A stretch of 8,253 bases of DNA from Candidatus Hydrogenedentota bacterium (GTDB lineage Bacteria > Hydrogenedentota > Hydrogenedentia > Hydrogenedentales > SLHB01), in assembly GCA_007130675.1 (NCBI GenBank), contig SLSB01000551.1, positions 1 through 8,253 of the forward strand, written 5' to 3'. The notes under the pieces are model-generated. The model was given only the letters and a program-made list of their open reading frames with translations, was not told the origin of the DNA and did no database searches. Shown piece by piece: positions 1-7,800 of the stretch. A program made the position numbers and the translations under genes. How positions within the stretch are numbered: the first letter of the stretch is position 1; each line of letters begins with the position of its first letter.

Positions 1-148
1 AGCCGGGCGGGCGTGTGCTCAGTATCGCCTCGGGCGCACTGTACATGAGCAGCAGAGGGGTGACGCACAGAAATGCGAACAGGCAGAAATATGCGACATG
101 GGCAGTTACCCCAGGTCTTTGAAACAAAGAGTTGAGCCGCCGTGCCAT
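1..148 (-). CDS. N-terminus of an unidentified membrane protein (partial, runs off left edge)
   Basis: The frame is open from an ATG at 148-146 to the edge of the window, giving 49 residues and no stop. The protein begins MARRLNSLFQR, which is basic, and is followed by an uninterrupted hydrophobic stretch at about residues 16-36 (VAYFCLFAFLCVTPLLLMY). This predicts a membrane anchor or first transmembrane helix with the basic end in the cytoplasm. A ribosome binding site GGAGG (161-157) sits 8 bases before the ATG, and a near-consensus promoter lies just upstream. Together they make the start convincing even though only the N-terminus is visible. I do not recognise the family. The segment is too long and lacks a clear cleavage site for an ordinary signal peptide, so an anchor is more likely. 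The gene diverges from the DUF2851 remnant to its right. Confidence 0.72.
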   Translation of the reverse strand, partial: MARRLNSLFQRPGVTAHVAYFCLFAFLCVTPLLLMYSAPEAILSTRPPG

Positions 149-182
149 CGCGCCATCCTCCGCACTTGCTGCCCACCGTGCC

Positions 183-211
183 ATTCTACACCTCCGCAAC
201 CATTCTGTCAC
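183..211 (-). promoter_or_regulatory. Sigma-70-type promoter for the left-edge membrane protein gene
   Basis: Reading the minus strand, GTGACA (211-206, five of six matches to the -35 consensus) is followed after exactly 17 bases by TAGAAT (188-183, five of six matches to the -10). Transcription would start near 176, leaving a leader of about 28 bases that contains the GGAGG ribosome binding site of the gene starting at 148. Its position and spacing fit that gene well. It lies at or just beyond the outer edge of the block shared with the DUF2851 upstream region, so it may belong to the local sequence rather than to the duplicated block. Confidence 0.6.
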
Positions 212-493
212 GAGTTTTATTGCGTCCAGGCTGGAAAAATACACGGTGCGTGCGCCAAAGCCCCTTTTAGACGGCGCTGAGGACGAAAGGCGCCGCGATA
301 CGCCGCCAGGGGCACACATGCGGCTGTAATGAACCAGAGCGAGGCACAGCGGGGAATCTTTGCCGGGGAATATGACCGCTTGCGCGGCATGGCCTAGGGG
401 CGGATGGGTGTTGCCTAAAACGTGGACACAGTTCCCGAGACCGTTCTGCACGCCATCGAGCCGGTTGTGCAGTCGCTGCTGCCGGTGCGATAA
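204..493 (+). pseudogene. Decayed, internally deleted copy of the DUF2851 gene 5' end
   Basis: From the ATG at 329 this stretch aligns without gaps to the start of the intact gene at 1194. The copy reads MNQSEAQRGIFAGEYDRLRG where the intact gene reads MNQSEEHRGIFAGEYDRLRS. Identity over the first ~120 bases is about 90%. The frame is broken by TAG at 395-397 and TAA at 416-418. Near 440-450 the match jumps from about position 1315 of the intact gene to about 1741: the copy continues HAIEPVVQSLL against HGIEPVVRLLR. Some 425 bases are therefore missing. The frame ends at TAA 491-493. Homology also extends upstream to about 204 but with several length differences there. The remnant cannot make a functional protein. 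A dispersed repeat that overlaps the gene start is an alternative reading of the 5' part, but the shared internal piece favours gene duplication followed by decay. Confidence 0.8.
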
Positions 494-658
494 TGCACAA
501 AGCACAGAGAAGACAACCGGCTACCCGTGCGGAAGTTGAACAGGAATACCGTACCTGAGGATTTCGCGGAGCGCATGCATGAATGCGAGCGTGCGATTCA
601 ACAAGGGGACTCGTCGCAGGTGAGTCGAGCGCCCTTTATGGTCGCCTCCAGCTCCTGA
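493..658 (+). pseudogene. Possible frameshifted remnant of a small unidentified gene
   Basis: An ATG at 493 overlaps the stop of the DUF2851 remnant (TAATG) and opens a frame reading MHKAQRRQPATRAEVEQEYRT before a TGA at 556-558. Shifting by one base at about 559 gives EDFAERMHECERAIQQGDSS, continuing to a TGA at 656-658. Joined, the two halves make a charged helical-looking sequence that reads like one protein interrupted by a small indel, as though LPEDFAERM had lost two bases. No ribosome binding site is seen and I cannot name a family. It may be chance, since the two halves are only about 21 and 32 codons long. Confidence 0.25.
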
Positions 659-679
659 CCAAAAGAGGAGTAACGAGAG

Positions 680-931
680 ATGATACGTCCCGAGTTGAAA
701 GTCGCCGGATGCATCTTGGCGGTGGTTGGCATCCTGCTCTTCGTGGTGGGCTATCAGAAGACACAGCCCACCCCGGCGGACCAGTTTGTCGGTTTTCTCG
801 AGGAATTGTCTGGGGAAGCTGCGCCCAGCGAGCTTAAGACGGACAAGACTCCTGGTTACATTGCTTATGCAGCAGGCGGAGCCTGTGTGATTGTCGGCCT
901 TGCGCTGATAATCAAGAGCCGCGTATCGTAG
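680..931 (+). CDS. Small two-span membrane protein, DUF3185-like
   Basis: This 83-residue protein has two hydrophobic segments: about residues 8-24 (VAGCILAVVGILLFVVGY) and about 59-79 (GYIAYAAGGACVIVGLALII). They are joined by a polar linker rich in E, P, T and K. A hydrophobic first helix ending in VGY, a polar loop containing FLEELSG, and a second Gly-rich helix resemble the small DUF3185 membrane proteins, whose function is unknown. A clear ribosome binding site, AGAGGAG at 664-670, lies nine bases before the ATG and fixes the start. No promoter could be identified. The gene stands alone between the DUF2851 remnant and the intact DUF2851 gene. Family assignment is by pattern only. The longer minus-strand frame across it is an antisense shadow. 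Confidence 0.8.
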   Translation: MIRPELKVAGCILAVVGILLFVVGYQKTQPTPADQFVGFLEELSGEAAPSELKTDKTPGYIAYAAGGACVIVGLALIIKSRVS

Positions 932-1084
932 GGCACACACAGCCCTGGCCGGCCCAATGAGTGGTCTCCAAGCAAGAAGCAACATGCTTGCCGGAGAGCG
1001 ACACTGACCCGGAGATTTCTCAGCTTCTGACTGCCGGGCATCGGAGTTTGATGCAAACGGTTCCTGCATGAATGGGTTGCGCTT

Positions 1085-1316
1085 CTCAGATGAGCTTGCC
1101 GTCCAAGCTGGAAAATACACGCTGCGTGCGCTAAAGTCCCCCTTGTGGGCGAAATGCGCCACCATATGCCAACAGGGGGCACAAGCCGCAGTAATGAACC
1201 AGAGCGAGGAACACCGGGGAATCTTTGCCGGGGAATATGACCGCTTGCGCAGCATGGTCTCACGGGGGATGGGTGTTGCCGAGAACGTGGGCACAGTTCC
1301 CGAAACCATCTTGCAG
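1085..1316 (+). repeat. Second copy of the duplicated block (DUF2851 upstream and first ~40 codons)
   Basis: This block matches 204-450. It contains the untranslated stretch before the DUF2851 start (1085-1193) and the first ~40 codons. Recognisable shared anchors are GTCCA(A/G)GCTGGAAAA, GGGGCACA shortly before the start, and GAACCAGAGCGAGG at the start. Upstream of the ATG the copies differ in length: 86 bases here and 98 in the other copy, from the CTGG anchor to the ATG. Downstream of the ATG they align without gaps. Within the block CCGGGGAAT is itself directly repeated at 14-base spacing (about 1215 and 1229). The 932-1193 spacer holds nothing else I can support. Confidence 0.72.
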
Positions 1317-2663
1317 TGCATCTGGTACGACCAGCTTATTCAGTCCGAGGCCCTTGCTCTCGCCGATGGCCGAACCCTGCGCGTGGTGTTTCCGGGATGG
1401 TGGAACCAGACCGAAGGTCCGGATTTTCGCGACGCCCAACTCGAGATAGACGGGTCGTTTCTCACGGGTGATGTCGAGATCCACCAAGACCTTGCGGCGT
1501 GGCGGCAACATGGCCACCACCAGGATACGCGGTACGACAACGTGGTACTCGAGGTGGTAGCGGCTGCCACGGACCGCAGCGCTACCAATACCACGTCCCA
1601 AGGCGTTTCGATTCCCTGCCTGGCGCTTGAGTCCGTGGTTGATGGAGACCTCGATGCGCTGGCCGAACAGATCCGTGTGCGGGACTACCCTTACAACGTG
1701 CCGGCGGCGCATGGGGAGTGCGCGCGGTTGACCGCTCTGCACGGCATCGAGCCGGTTGTGCGGCTGTTGCGGCTGGCCGGGGAGTGGCGGATGCTGGCAA
1801 AGGCGCGAGAGCTTACCGAACGTATCGAGCGAGCAGGCGAGGAGCAGGCGATTTACGAAAGCGTGGTGGCCGCATGCGGATACGGCCCGTATAAGCACCA
1901 ATTCCGCGCGCTCGCGCAGCAACTTCACTATGAACGGGTGCGGCAACTGGGAGTACAGGACCCGTTCCTGGTCGAGGCGGCGTTTCTGCAGTTAGCGGGC
2001 CTGTTGCCGGAAAGCTTGCCCGAGGAAAGCGGTGATGTGCCCCATTTCCGCCGCCTTTGTACCCTGCGCGAGCAGAGCTTGCGCGGGTTACGCCGCCTTC
2101 CCATGAAATGGGACCGCAAGGGGGTACGGCCCAACAACTATCCCGAACGGCGTCTCGCGGGCGCGGCACGGTTTCTCGGGCGCACGGCGAAGCCGGGGCT
2201 GGCCGAGGCACTGGATGCAATCTGGCAAGAGGAATCGGCGCCGGTCGCGCGCCGACGCGCGTTTGAGGCGCTTTTCCCATCGCCGCTGGGTTTCTGGGCC
2301 GAGCACTGCGCCTGGACCGGCAATCGCCTGCCCAAACCCACGGCGATGCTGGGCGCGGGACGGGTCCACGCGATCATCGGCAACGTATTCGTGCCGGCGG
2401 CGCTGGCCAAAGCCCGCCAGACCCGCGACCGCGCCTTTGAAGAAAGGGTTTTCGGCTTCTTCACGGCGCTTCCCCAGGAACCGGGCAACTATGTATTCAA
2501 AACGATGGCCCCCCGGCTCTTCGGGAACGCCCGTCGCCCACGCTTCACCTTCCAAATGCAGCAGGGGCTCCTCCAACTCTACAACGACTGGTGCCGATTC
2601 AACCCCAGATGTGGGGCATGCCCTGCCCTCTCGCTGCTGAAACTTGTCGGAGAATCCGAGTGA
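1194..2663 (+). CDS. DUF2851 family protein
   Basis: The 489-residue product carries the DUF2851 signature: TILQCIWYDQLI (38-49), GWWNQTEGPDF (68-78), GDVEIH (92-97), then W103, H106, H108 and YDNVVLEVV (114-122). It ends with the Cys-containing tail typical of the family (C467, C473, C476). The family's biochemical role is unknown. The PD...ExH spacing around P76-D77 and E95-H97 loosely recalls PD-(D/E)xK nucleases, which is inference. No signal peptide or membrane segment is seen, so it is probably cytoplasmic. The frame is open back to an ATG at 1068. I prefer 1194 because a related copy upstream (329) aligns gap-free from this ATG onward but has frame-changing length differences before it. 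Neither start has a good ribosome binding site, and the family core begins only at about residue 36, so 1254 or 1269 remain possible. The gene converges with the kinase gene, 94 bases away, with no obvious terminator between. Confidence 0.9.
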   Translation: MNQSEEHRGIFAGEYDRLRSMVSRGMGVAENVGTVPETILQCIWYDQLIQSEALALADGRTLRVVFPGWWNQTEGPDFRDAQLEIDGSFLTGDVEIHQDLAAWRQHGHHQDTRYDNVVLEVVAAATDRSATNTTSQGVSIPCLALESVVDGDLDALAEQIRVRDYPYNVPAAHGECARLTALHGIEPVVRLLRLAGEWRMLAKARELTERIERAGEEQAIYESVVAACGYGPYKHQFRALAQQLHYERVRQLGVQDPFLVEAAFLQLAGLLPESLPEESGDVPHFRRLCTLREQSLRGLRRLPMKWDRKGVRPNNYPERRLAGAARFLGRTAKPGLAEALDAIWQEESAPVARRRAFEALFPSPLGFWAEHCAWTGNRLPKPTAMLGAGRVHAIIGNVFVPAALAKARQTRDRAFEERVFGFFTALPQEPGNYVFKTMAPRLFGNARRPRFTFQMQQGLLQLYNDWCRFNPRCGACPALSLLKLVGESE

Positions 2664-2757
2664 TGGGCGCGGGCGGCAATCCTGCAACGGGTCATGTGCG
2701 TAGAAGAATCTTGGACGCCGCAAACCACACCGAATCAATCCGCGGAACCAGTTGAGC

Positions 2758-4602
2758 CTACCCCTGTGCGTTGTTCGTCGGCAACGGAAGAATCACCGTG
2801 AACGAGGCGCCTTTGCCTTCTTCGGATTCCATGACGATACTGCCGCCGTGTTCCTTTACGATGCCATAGGAGACGCTGAGCCCCAATCCGGTGGCTTCGC
2901 CTAGTTTTCGGGTGGTGAAGAACGGGTCAAAGATTTTGGATTGGATTGCGCTTGGAACCCCCGGGCCATTGTCTTCGACGCGGACATGCACTTTGTCATC
3001 CACAACGGAAGTGGCCAGCAGCAGCCTGCGGGGAAGGTCCTTCTTGGCATCGAGGGCCTGCTGCGCGTTGTTGATTAGGTAGAAGAACACGCGGCGCATC
3101 TCGTTGACATCCAAGAGCAACGGCGGAATGGCAGGATCAAAGTCCGTTTCGATATCGATGCCGCCCACGCGCAACTGGTACTCGCGCAACTGCAGGGTTT
3201 CGCCAAGAAGTTGGTTGATATCGTACACGTTCTTCTGGGCTTCGCGCTGGCTGCCGAAACTGAGCAGATTCTCGACAATGCGTTTGCAGCGTTCCGCTTC
3301 TTCGACGATCTGCGCCAGCCGCTCGCGCACCTCGGGGGCGAGGTCTTTGCGCATCAGCAGCTCGGTGTAACCCATAATCCCCGTGAGAGGGTTGTTGAGT
3401 TCATGGGCAACACCCGCAATCAGTTCGCCCAAGGTGTACAGCTTTTCGGTTTGCATCAGGCTGCGCTGAAGCTCGAGCTGTTCCGTGACATCAATAATGA
3501 GCAAAAGGTGGCCGTGTACGGCGGCATGCTGTCCCAGCGGCTGAGCGAGTACATCGCACTTGAGCGGCGCGCCGTGCGAGGTATTGCCGATAAACCGCTC
3601 GCGCATATGCCCGCCCGTCTTGACGGCGTCCTTCAGCGCGGCGCCGAGAGATGATTCGACACCGCCCCACAGGTCAAGGGCCGATTCGCCCAGCAACGCG
3701 TTCACATCGCGCACCCCCAGCATGGCTGCGGCGGTCTGGTTGGCGTTCATTATCTGCCCCTCGGGATCCGTCAGGACCACGCCGATGGGGAGGCTCTCGA
3801 CCAGATTCTCGAGGCTTATATTGGCCTCCGACATGGCCTCTTGAAGCCGGCGCTCGATGACAAGGTCGCGCGCCGCCCCGACGACGGCAATCACTTCTCC
3901 CCCCGGGCCAAAAAGCGGGCGCGTGTCTATCTCGATGGGAACGCGCGCCCCGTCGCGGGCATACACTTCGATCGAGTACGGCGAACGGATAGCAGCGCCC
4001 GGTGATTCGAGCCGGGCTTCCACCAAGTCGGCATAATCGGGCACGACAAATTGATAGATGGACAGGCCGGGGCGGAATCCGCCTTTGTCGTATTTGAGCA
4101 GCTTCAAACCGGGCTCGTTGATAAAAAACAATGCCCCGTCAGCGTCGTGGGCGTACACCATATCGTTCATGGTGGTCAGCACGCCCTGAAGCAGGGTCCA
4201 CATTTGCTCGCACTGGTGCCCCGGCTCCTCCCCCGGGCCCTCGTCGAGGAGTTTGCGCAGCGGTTCGCACGGCGCCATCAGCGGCAAACTCGGTGTAATC
4301 GCATCAAACACCTCGCGCATGGCAAGCACAATGTCGGGCAGATCCTTGTCCCCGAGTTCCGGCCTGAGAACTTCGATGATAGCGGCTTGCGCCGCACACA
4401 GAATCCGTACAAAGGCGTGGGGTTCTGGAACCTTCGCGCGCAACGGAAATTCGGGCGGCATGGCGCCACCCTCAAGGGTGTCCGCAACACTTGCAAGAAG
4501 CGCGCGGACTTCGTTCGCGAAGGCATCCGCATCCACTTGTTGCAGAGTATTCTCGATGATCTCTTCGGCTCTGCTCCGAATACATGTGGCGGCTCGTTTC
4601 AT
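2758..4602 (-). CDS. Soluble PAS-PAS sensor histidine kinase (NtrB-like)
   Basis: The product has 614 residues. Residues 1-135 are a helical N-terminal region with no recognised domain, which might be an RsbR-N-like sensory domain. PAS 1 spans about 138-250 (MNDMVYAHDADGALFFINEPG at its start) and PAS 2 about 262-374 (LPIGVVLTDPEGQIMNAN). The HisKA domain has its phosphoacceptor at H400 in GVAHELNNPLTGIMGY. The ATPase domain has N511-N512 (INNAQQAL), the G1 box at 544-548 (DNGPG), the F box FDPFFTTR (558-565) and the G2 box GLGLS (572-576). All catalytic boxes are intact, so it should autophosphorylate H400 and pass the phosphate to a response regulator not present here. No signal peptide or membrane helix is visible, so the sensor is cytoplasmic and PAS-based. 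GGAGGGG (4611-4605) lies four bases before the ATG, a short spacing but a strong match. It is divergent from the secreted hydrolase-like gene, and the shared 287-base spacer holds its likely promoter. Confidence 0.95.
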   Translation of the reverse strand: MKRAATCIRSRAEEIIENTLQQVDADAFANEVRALLASVADTLEGGAMPPEFPLRAKVPEPHAFVRILCAAQAAIIEVLRPELGDKDLPDIVLAMREVFDAITPSLPLMAPCEPLRKLLDEGPGEEPGHQCEQMWTLLQGVLTTMNDMVYAHDADGALFFINEPGLKLLKYDKGGFRPGLSIYQFVVPDYADLVEARLESPGAAIRSPYSIEVYARDGARVPIEIDTRPLFGPGGEVIAVVGAARDLVIERRLQEAMSEANISLENLVESLPIGVVLTDPEGQIMNANQTAAAMLGVRDVNALLGESALDLWGGVESSLGAALKDAVKTGGHMRERFIGNTSHGAPLKCDVLAQPLGQHAAVHGHLLLIIDVTEQLELQRSLMQTEKLYTLGELIAGVAHELNNPLTGIMGYTELLMRKDLAPEVRERLAQIVEEAERCKRIVENLLSFGSQREAQKNVYDINQLLGETLQLREYQLRVGGIDIETDFDPAIPPLLLDVNEMRRVFFYLINNAQQALDAKKDLPRRLLLATSVVDDKVHVRVEDNGPGVPSAIQSKIFDPFFTTRKLGEATGLGLSVSYGIVKEHGGSIVMESEEGKGASFTVILPLPTNNAQG

Positions 4603-4675
4603 ATCCCCTCCGCCAGGCGACCAACCGGCCTGCGCATACAGACTGCCTTGCAGCCCTTGGCATGTTCAAGAATCC

Positions 4676-4703
4676 AGTATAGCAGAGTCTGCGAAATGTG
4701 CAA
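4676..4703 (-). promoter_or_regulatory. Candidate sigma-70 promoter for the histidine kinase gene
   Basis: On the minus strand TTGCAC (4703-4698) precedes TATACT (4681-4676) with a 16-base spacer. The -10 matches consensus at five of six positions; the -35 matches only in its TTG. Transcription would begin near 4669, leaving a leader of about 67 bases before the kinase ATG. It is the best promoter candidate in the divergent spacer. Three direct GAAATCG repeats begin five bases upstream of the -35. No comparable promoter was found for the opposite gene. Confidence 0.45.
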
Positions 4704-4708
4704 GCAAT

Positions 4709-4741
4709 CGATTTCCACTGCGATTTCCGGCCAGCGATTTC
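4709..4741 (-). repeat. Three direct GAAATCG repeats upstream of the kinase promoter
   Basis: GAAATCG on the minus strand occurs at 4741-4735, 4727-4721 and 4715-4709, spaced 14 and 12 bases apart. The last copy ends five bases before the candidate -35 box. Iterated 7-mers at near one-turn or slightly longer spacing, directly upstream of a promoter, are typical of activator binding sites. The regulator is unknown. Because the spacer is shared, the site could also act on the divergent secreted protein gene. Confidence 0.4.
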
Positions 4742-4889
4742 GGGCAGTACGCAGCAGTTCCCTTCTGCGATGTCGTGGTGTACCATGAACGGCGAGTGAA
4801 CCCAGAACTCCAACCATGCTTTCGAGAATCGCACCCCGTTCTTGTATCTTGAATGGCGGAAATGGCCCTTTGACAGGAGAAACCCCGCG

Positions 4890-7800
4890 ATGCGGCGACT
4901 GCTTCTATGCCTCACACTTGTTGCTTTCTGCACCTCGCCTTTCGCCCAGGAGGCGGTTGTAGATCTGCCGCTCGGCACGACCCTTCTCGCAGACATCGGC
5001 CTCTATACGGTGGCGTACCAATCCTACGGACAGGACATCGTGAAGATGCCACACTCCTGGACGGGCCATTTTCACCCGGTCAGCGGCATCGCGTACATTC
5101 CGCATGAGCGCATGCTCGATCGCGACGCCCTTCTGCTGCACTCTCCGTGGCGCGTGCCGCCGGGCAAGGTATGGGTGGACTACCGGCTCCGCGTGCCCGA
5201 GACATCGCCTATCACGTTGTCTTTCGGGATTGCCATGAGTCCGGAGGCGGCCGCGCCGGACAAGAGCGACGGTGTCACGTTCAGCGCGTACGTGCTTGCG
5301 GATGGCGAAGAAACGGAATTGATGCGCGAGCACTACACCAAGGCCGAGTGGAAGGACTTCTCTTTTGACCTCACCCCGCATGCGGGAGGGATCATTACCC
5401 TGCGCCTCCAGGCCGAACCGGGACCAAACAACAGCCCGGCATTTGATTTCTCGTACTTCGGCGACGTGAAGATCCTGTGCGGAACCCGTGACGACGGCGA
5501 GCAGGACCTATTCGAGCGCCTGACCTCGGCCCAAGCGTATCTTGCCACGCGGGACGTGGACATCCTCCCGTTAAGCAACAAACCGGACTACGGAATCACG
5601 CCTTCGAACCTCCTCCCCCACACCAACACGATCACAGAGACGGATACCGGCTACCGGTTCGAATACACGGCAGCCGATTGCCGTCTCGTCTACCGCTACG
5701 AGCCTCGAACCGGCACGCTGGACGATTTCACGGCCCAGATCGACGACGCCCCCGCGTTCCAACCCGCGCTCGGCGGTGGAATCACCGCTATTGCACCCGG
5801 AACCGATGTCCTTCCCTCGCGCCTCGAGAATGGGCACATTATTGATGCTTCTCTGGATGAGGATTCGCGCGAACTCACGATCACGTGGGCCTATCCCTTG
5901 GAAGACGGCTCCTTCGAGGCCACCTGGACGTTCGGAATGGCCGGAAAAGCGCTTACGGTCACGGTCGACACTGAAGAACCCGTCGTGACAGCGTTTTCAC
6001 TCGGGCATAACGGCGGGGCTGCGTTCCGCAAGACCTTCGGCGTGCCTTACCTCTACGGTTCCGTGTGGTACCTGACCGAACAGAACGTCTTCACGTGCCG
6101 TTATCTCGACTGGACCCGCTCGCACGCTTCGCGGTGCCCGCAGGGCGAGGCATCCTACGAACCCAAGACCGACGGCACGCGGAACCCGCTGCATGAGGTG
6201 GGCTACATCGCCGTTTCGCCCAATGTGCAAGAAGTGTTGCCCAACATCCCGCATCCACCCTCGCCGTACATCGAGCTGCTGGCGCCGAAGGTCATGCTCG
6301 ACATTTGGACTCACCACAAAGGGACGTTCGCGGGTGACGCCGAGAATCTGCGCGACCTCAAGGATAACGGCGTTGACCATCTCGCCGTGATCTCGCACGT
6401 CTGGCAGCGCTACGGGTACGACGTGAAGCTTCCCGACCATCTGCCGCCGAATCCTGACTACGGCGGACGCGAGGGGATGGAACAGTTCGCCCAGGCGGCC
6501 AATGAGTGCGGCTACATCTGGTCGCTGCACGAAAACTACATTGACATGTATCCCGATGCGCCGTCCTACGATCCCTCGGCCATTGTGTTGCGTGCGGATG
6601 GGTCGCCTTCGCCCGCATGGTTCAACCCGGGCACGGGCGTGCAGAGTTTCGGGCTCAAATGCAACCGCGCGCTCGAATTTGCCGAGCAAAACAGCCCGCT
6701 CATTCATGAGTGGTTTCAAACCAACGCGGCCTATCTGGATGTGCATACCTGCGTGCCGCCGTGGCACCAGCTCGACCACGATGCGGACCAGCCCATGGCG
6801 GCGATGGCCCTCGCCAAAGTGAAATACGATGCCGAGCTGTTCCAATACATGCGCGACACGCACAACGGCCCCCTGTTCGGCGAAGGCCACAACCACTTCT
6901 ATTGGGCGGGGTTGTGCGACGGGGTCGAGGCCGAGCTTCGCGGCGGCGAGGATCACCGCCCCTTCCTCGACTTCAACCTGCTCAAGATCCATCCGCAGAT
7001 GGTCAACCACGGCATGGGGTATTACGAACGCTGGTTTCGAAGGGGCTACGCCCACCGCTGGGGACACGACAGCGGCTCGGTCGAGCAGATTGACAAGTAT
7101 CGTGCGCAGGAAGTGGCCTACGGGCACGCGGGCTTCATCGGAAACGCCCAGACTAACAATGTGCACTGGGTCGCCAAAGAGCATCACATGATGTACCCGG
7201 TCCAACGGCTCTACAATACCGCGCGCCCCCTCGAGATCGCCTATGCCGTCGGCGGGCAGTTCGTCCCGGCGAGCATCGCCCTCGTTATGGGGCAAACCGA
7301 GCGGCAGCGCATCCGGTACGACAACGGTCTCACCGTGTGGATCAACTGGGCCGACGCCGACTGGCAGGTCGAGGAATACACGTTGCCGCAATGGGGCTTC
7401 CTCGCGCTCGGTCCTGACACGAAGGTGGCGACTTATGTGCAAGAGGGCCTTTTCGCGGATTACGCCGAGTGCCCCGAGTTTCTTTTCGTTGATGCGCGCA
7501 CCTGCTTCACCATGCCGTATCTCGAAGACTTCCGTGCTATCGAGCCGCGGCTGGCGTCCCTCGAGTATCTGGGTGATGGCAGAATCCGCATTGCCTATGA
7601 ATGGCATGTTGGCGAAGACATCGAGGAGGATTACCACTGTTTCGTGCATTTTGTAAACAGCGCCGGCGGTCATCCCGAGCGCATTGTGTTCCAACAGGAC
7701 CATGCGTTGCCCAAACCCACCAGCCAATGGCGGAAAGGGGATGTCATTGCCGATGGACCCTATGAGATCACCATACCAGAGGGGGCTGAAGAGCGTTTCA

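Noticed and set aside
930..954. Hairpin AGGGC-loop-GCCCT followed by the palindrome GGCCGGCC after the DUF3185-like gene
   Set aside because: The stem is only five base pairs and no T-run follows, so it cannot be supported as an intrinsic terminator.
1068..1193. Upstream extension of the DUF2851 frame to an ATG at 1068
   Set aside because: The frame is open, but the related copy at 204-328 differs in length in a frame-changing way here and not after 1194, as expected for untranslated leader. No ribosome binding site precedes 1068.
521..1321. 266-codon minus-strand open frame
   Set aside because: It runs antisense through the DUF3185-like gene, which has a clear ribosome binding site and membrane helices, and into the DUF2851 gene. 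Its translation is compositionally odd and has no domain. Its resemblance to another minus-strand frame at 267-500 is explained by the duplicated block.
2088..2738. 216-codon minus-strand frame, which could be read as downstream of the kinase
   Set aside because: It lies antisense within the DUF2851 coding region, and its Arg/Pro/Gly-rich translation is typical of a shadow frame in GC-rich DNA.
2664..2757. Possible shared terminator between the converging DUF2851 and kinase genes
   Set aside because: No stable inverted repeat with a T- or A-run was found in the 94 bases on either strand.
4821..4850. Possible promoter of the secreted protein gene (TTCGAG ... TATCTT)
   Set aside because: The -35 is a poor match and the -10 only moderate, so it is not distinguishable from background.
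4051..4852. Plus-strand frames (245 and 199 codons) opposite the kinase N-terminus and spacer
   Set aside because: They overlap the kinase coding region, where PAS and catalytic motifs make the minus strand certain, and have no supporting start signals or domains.
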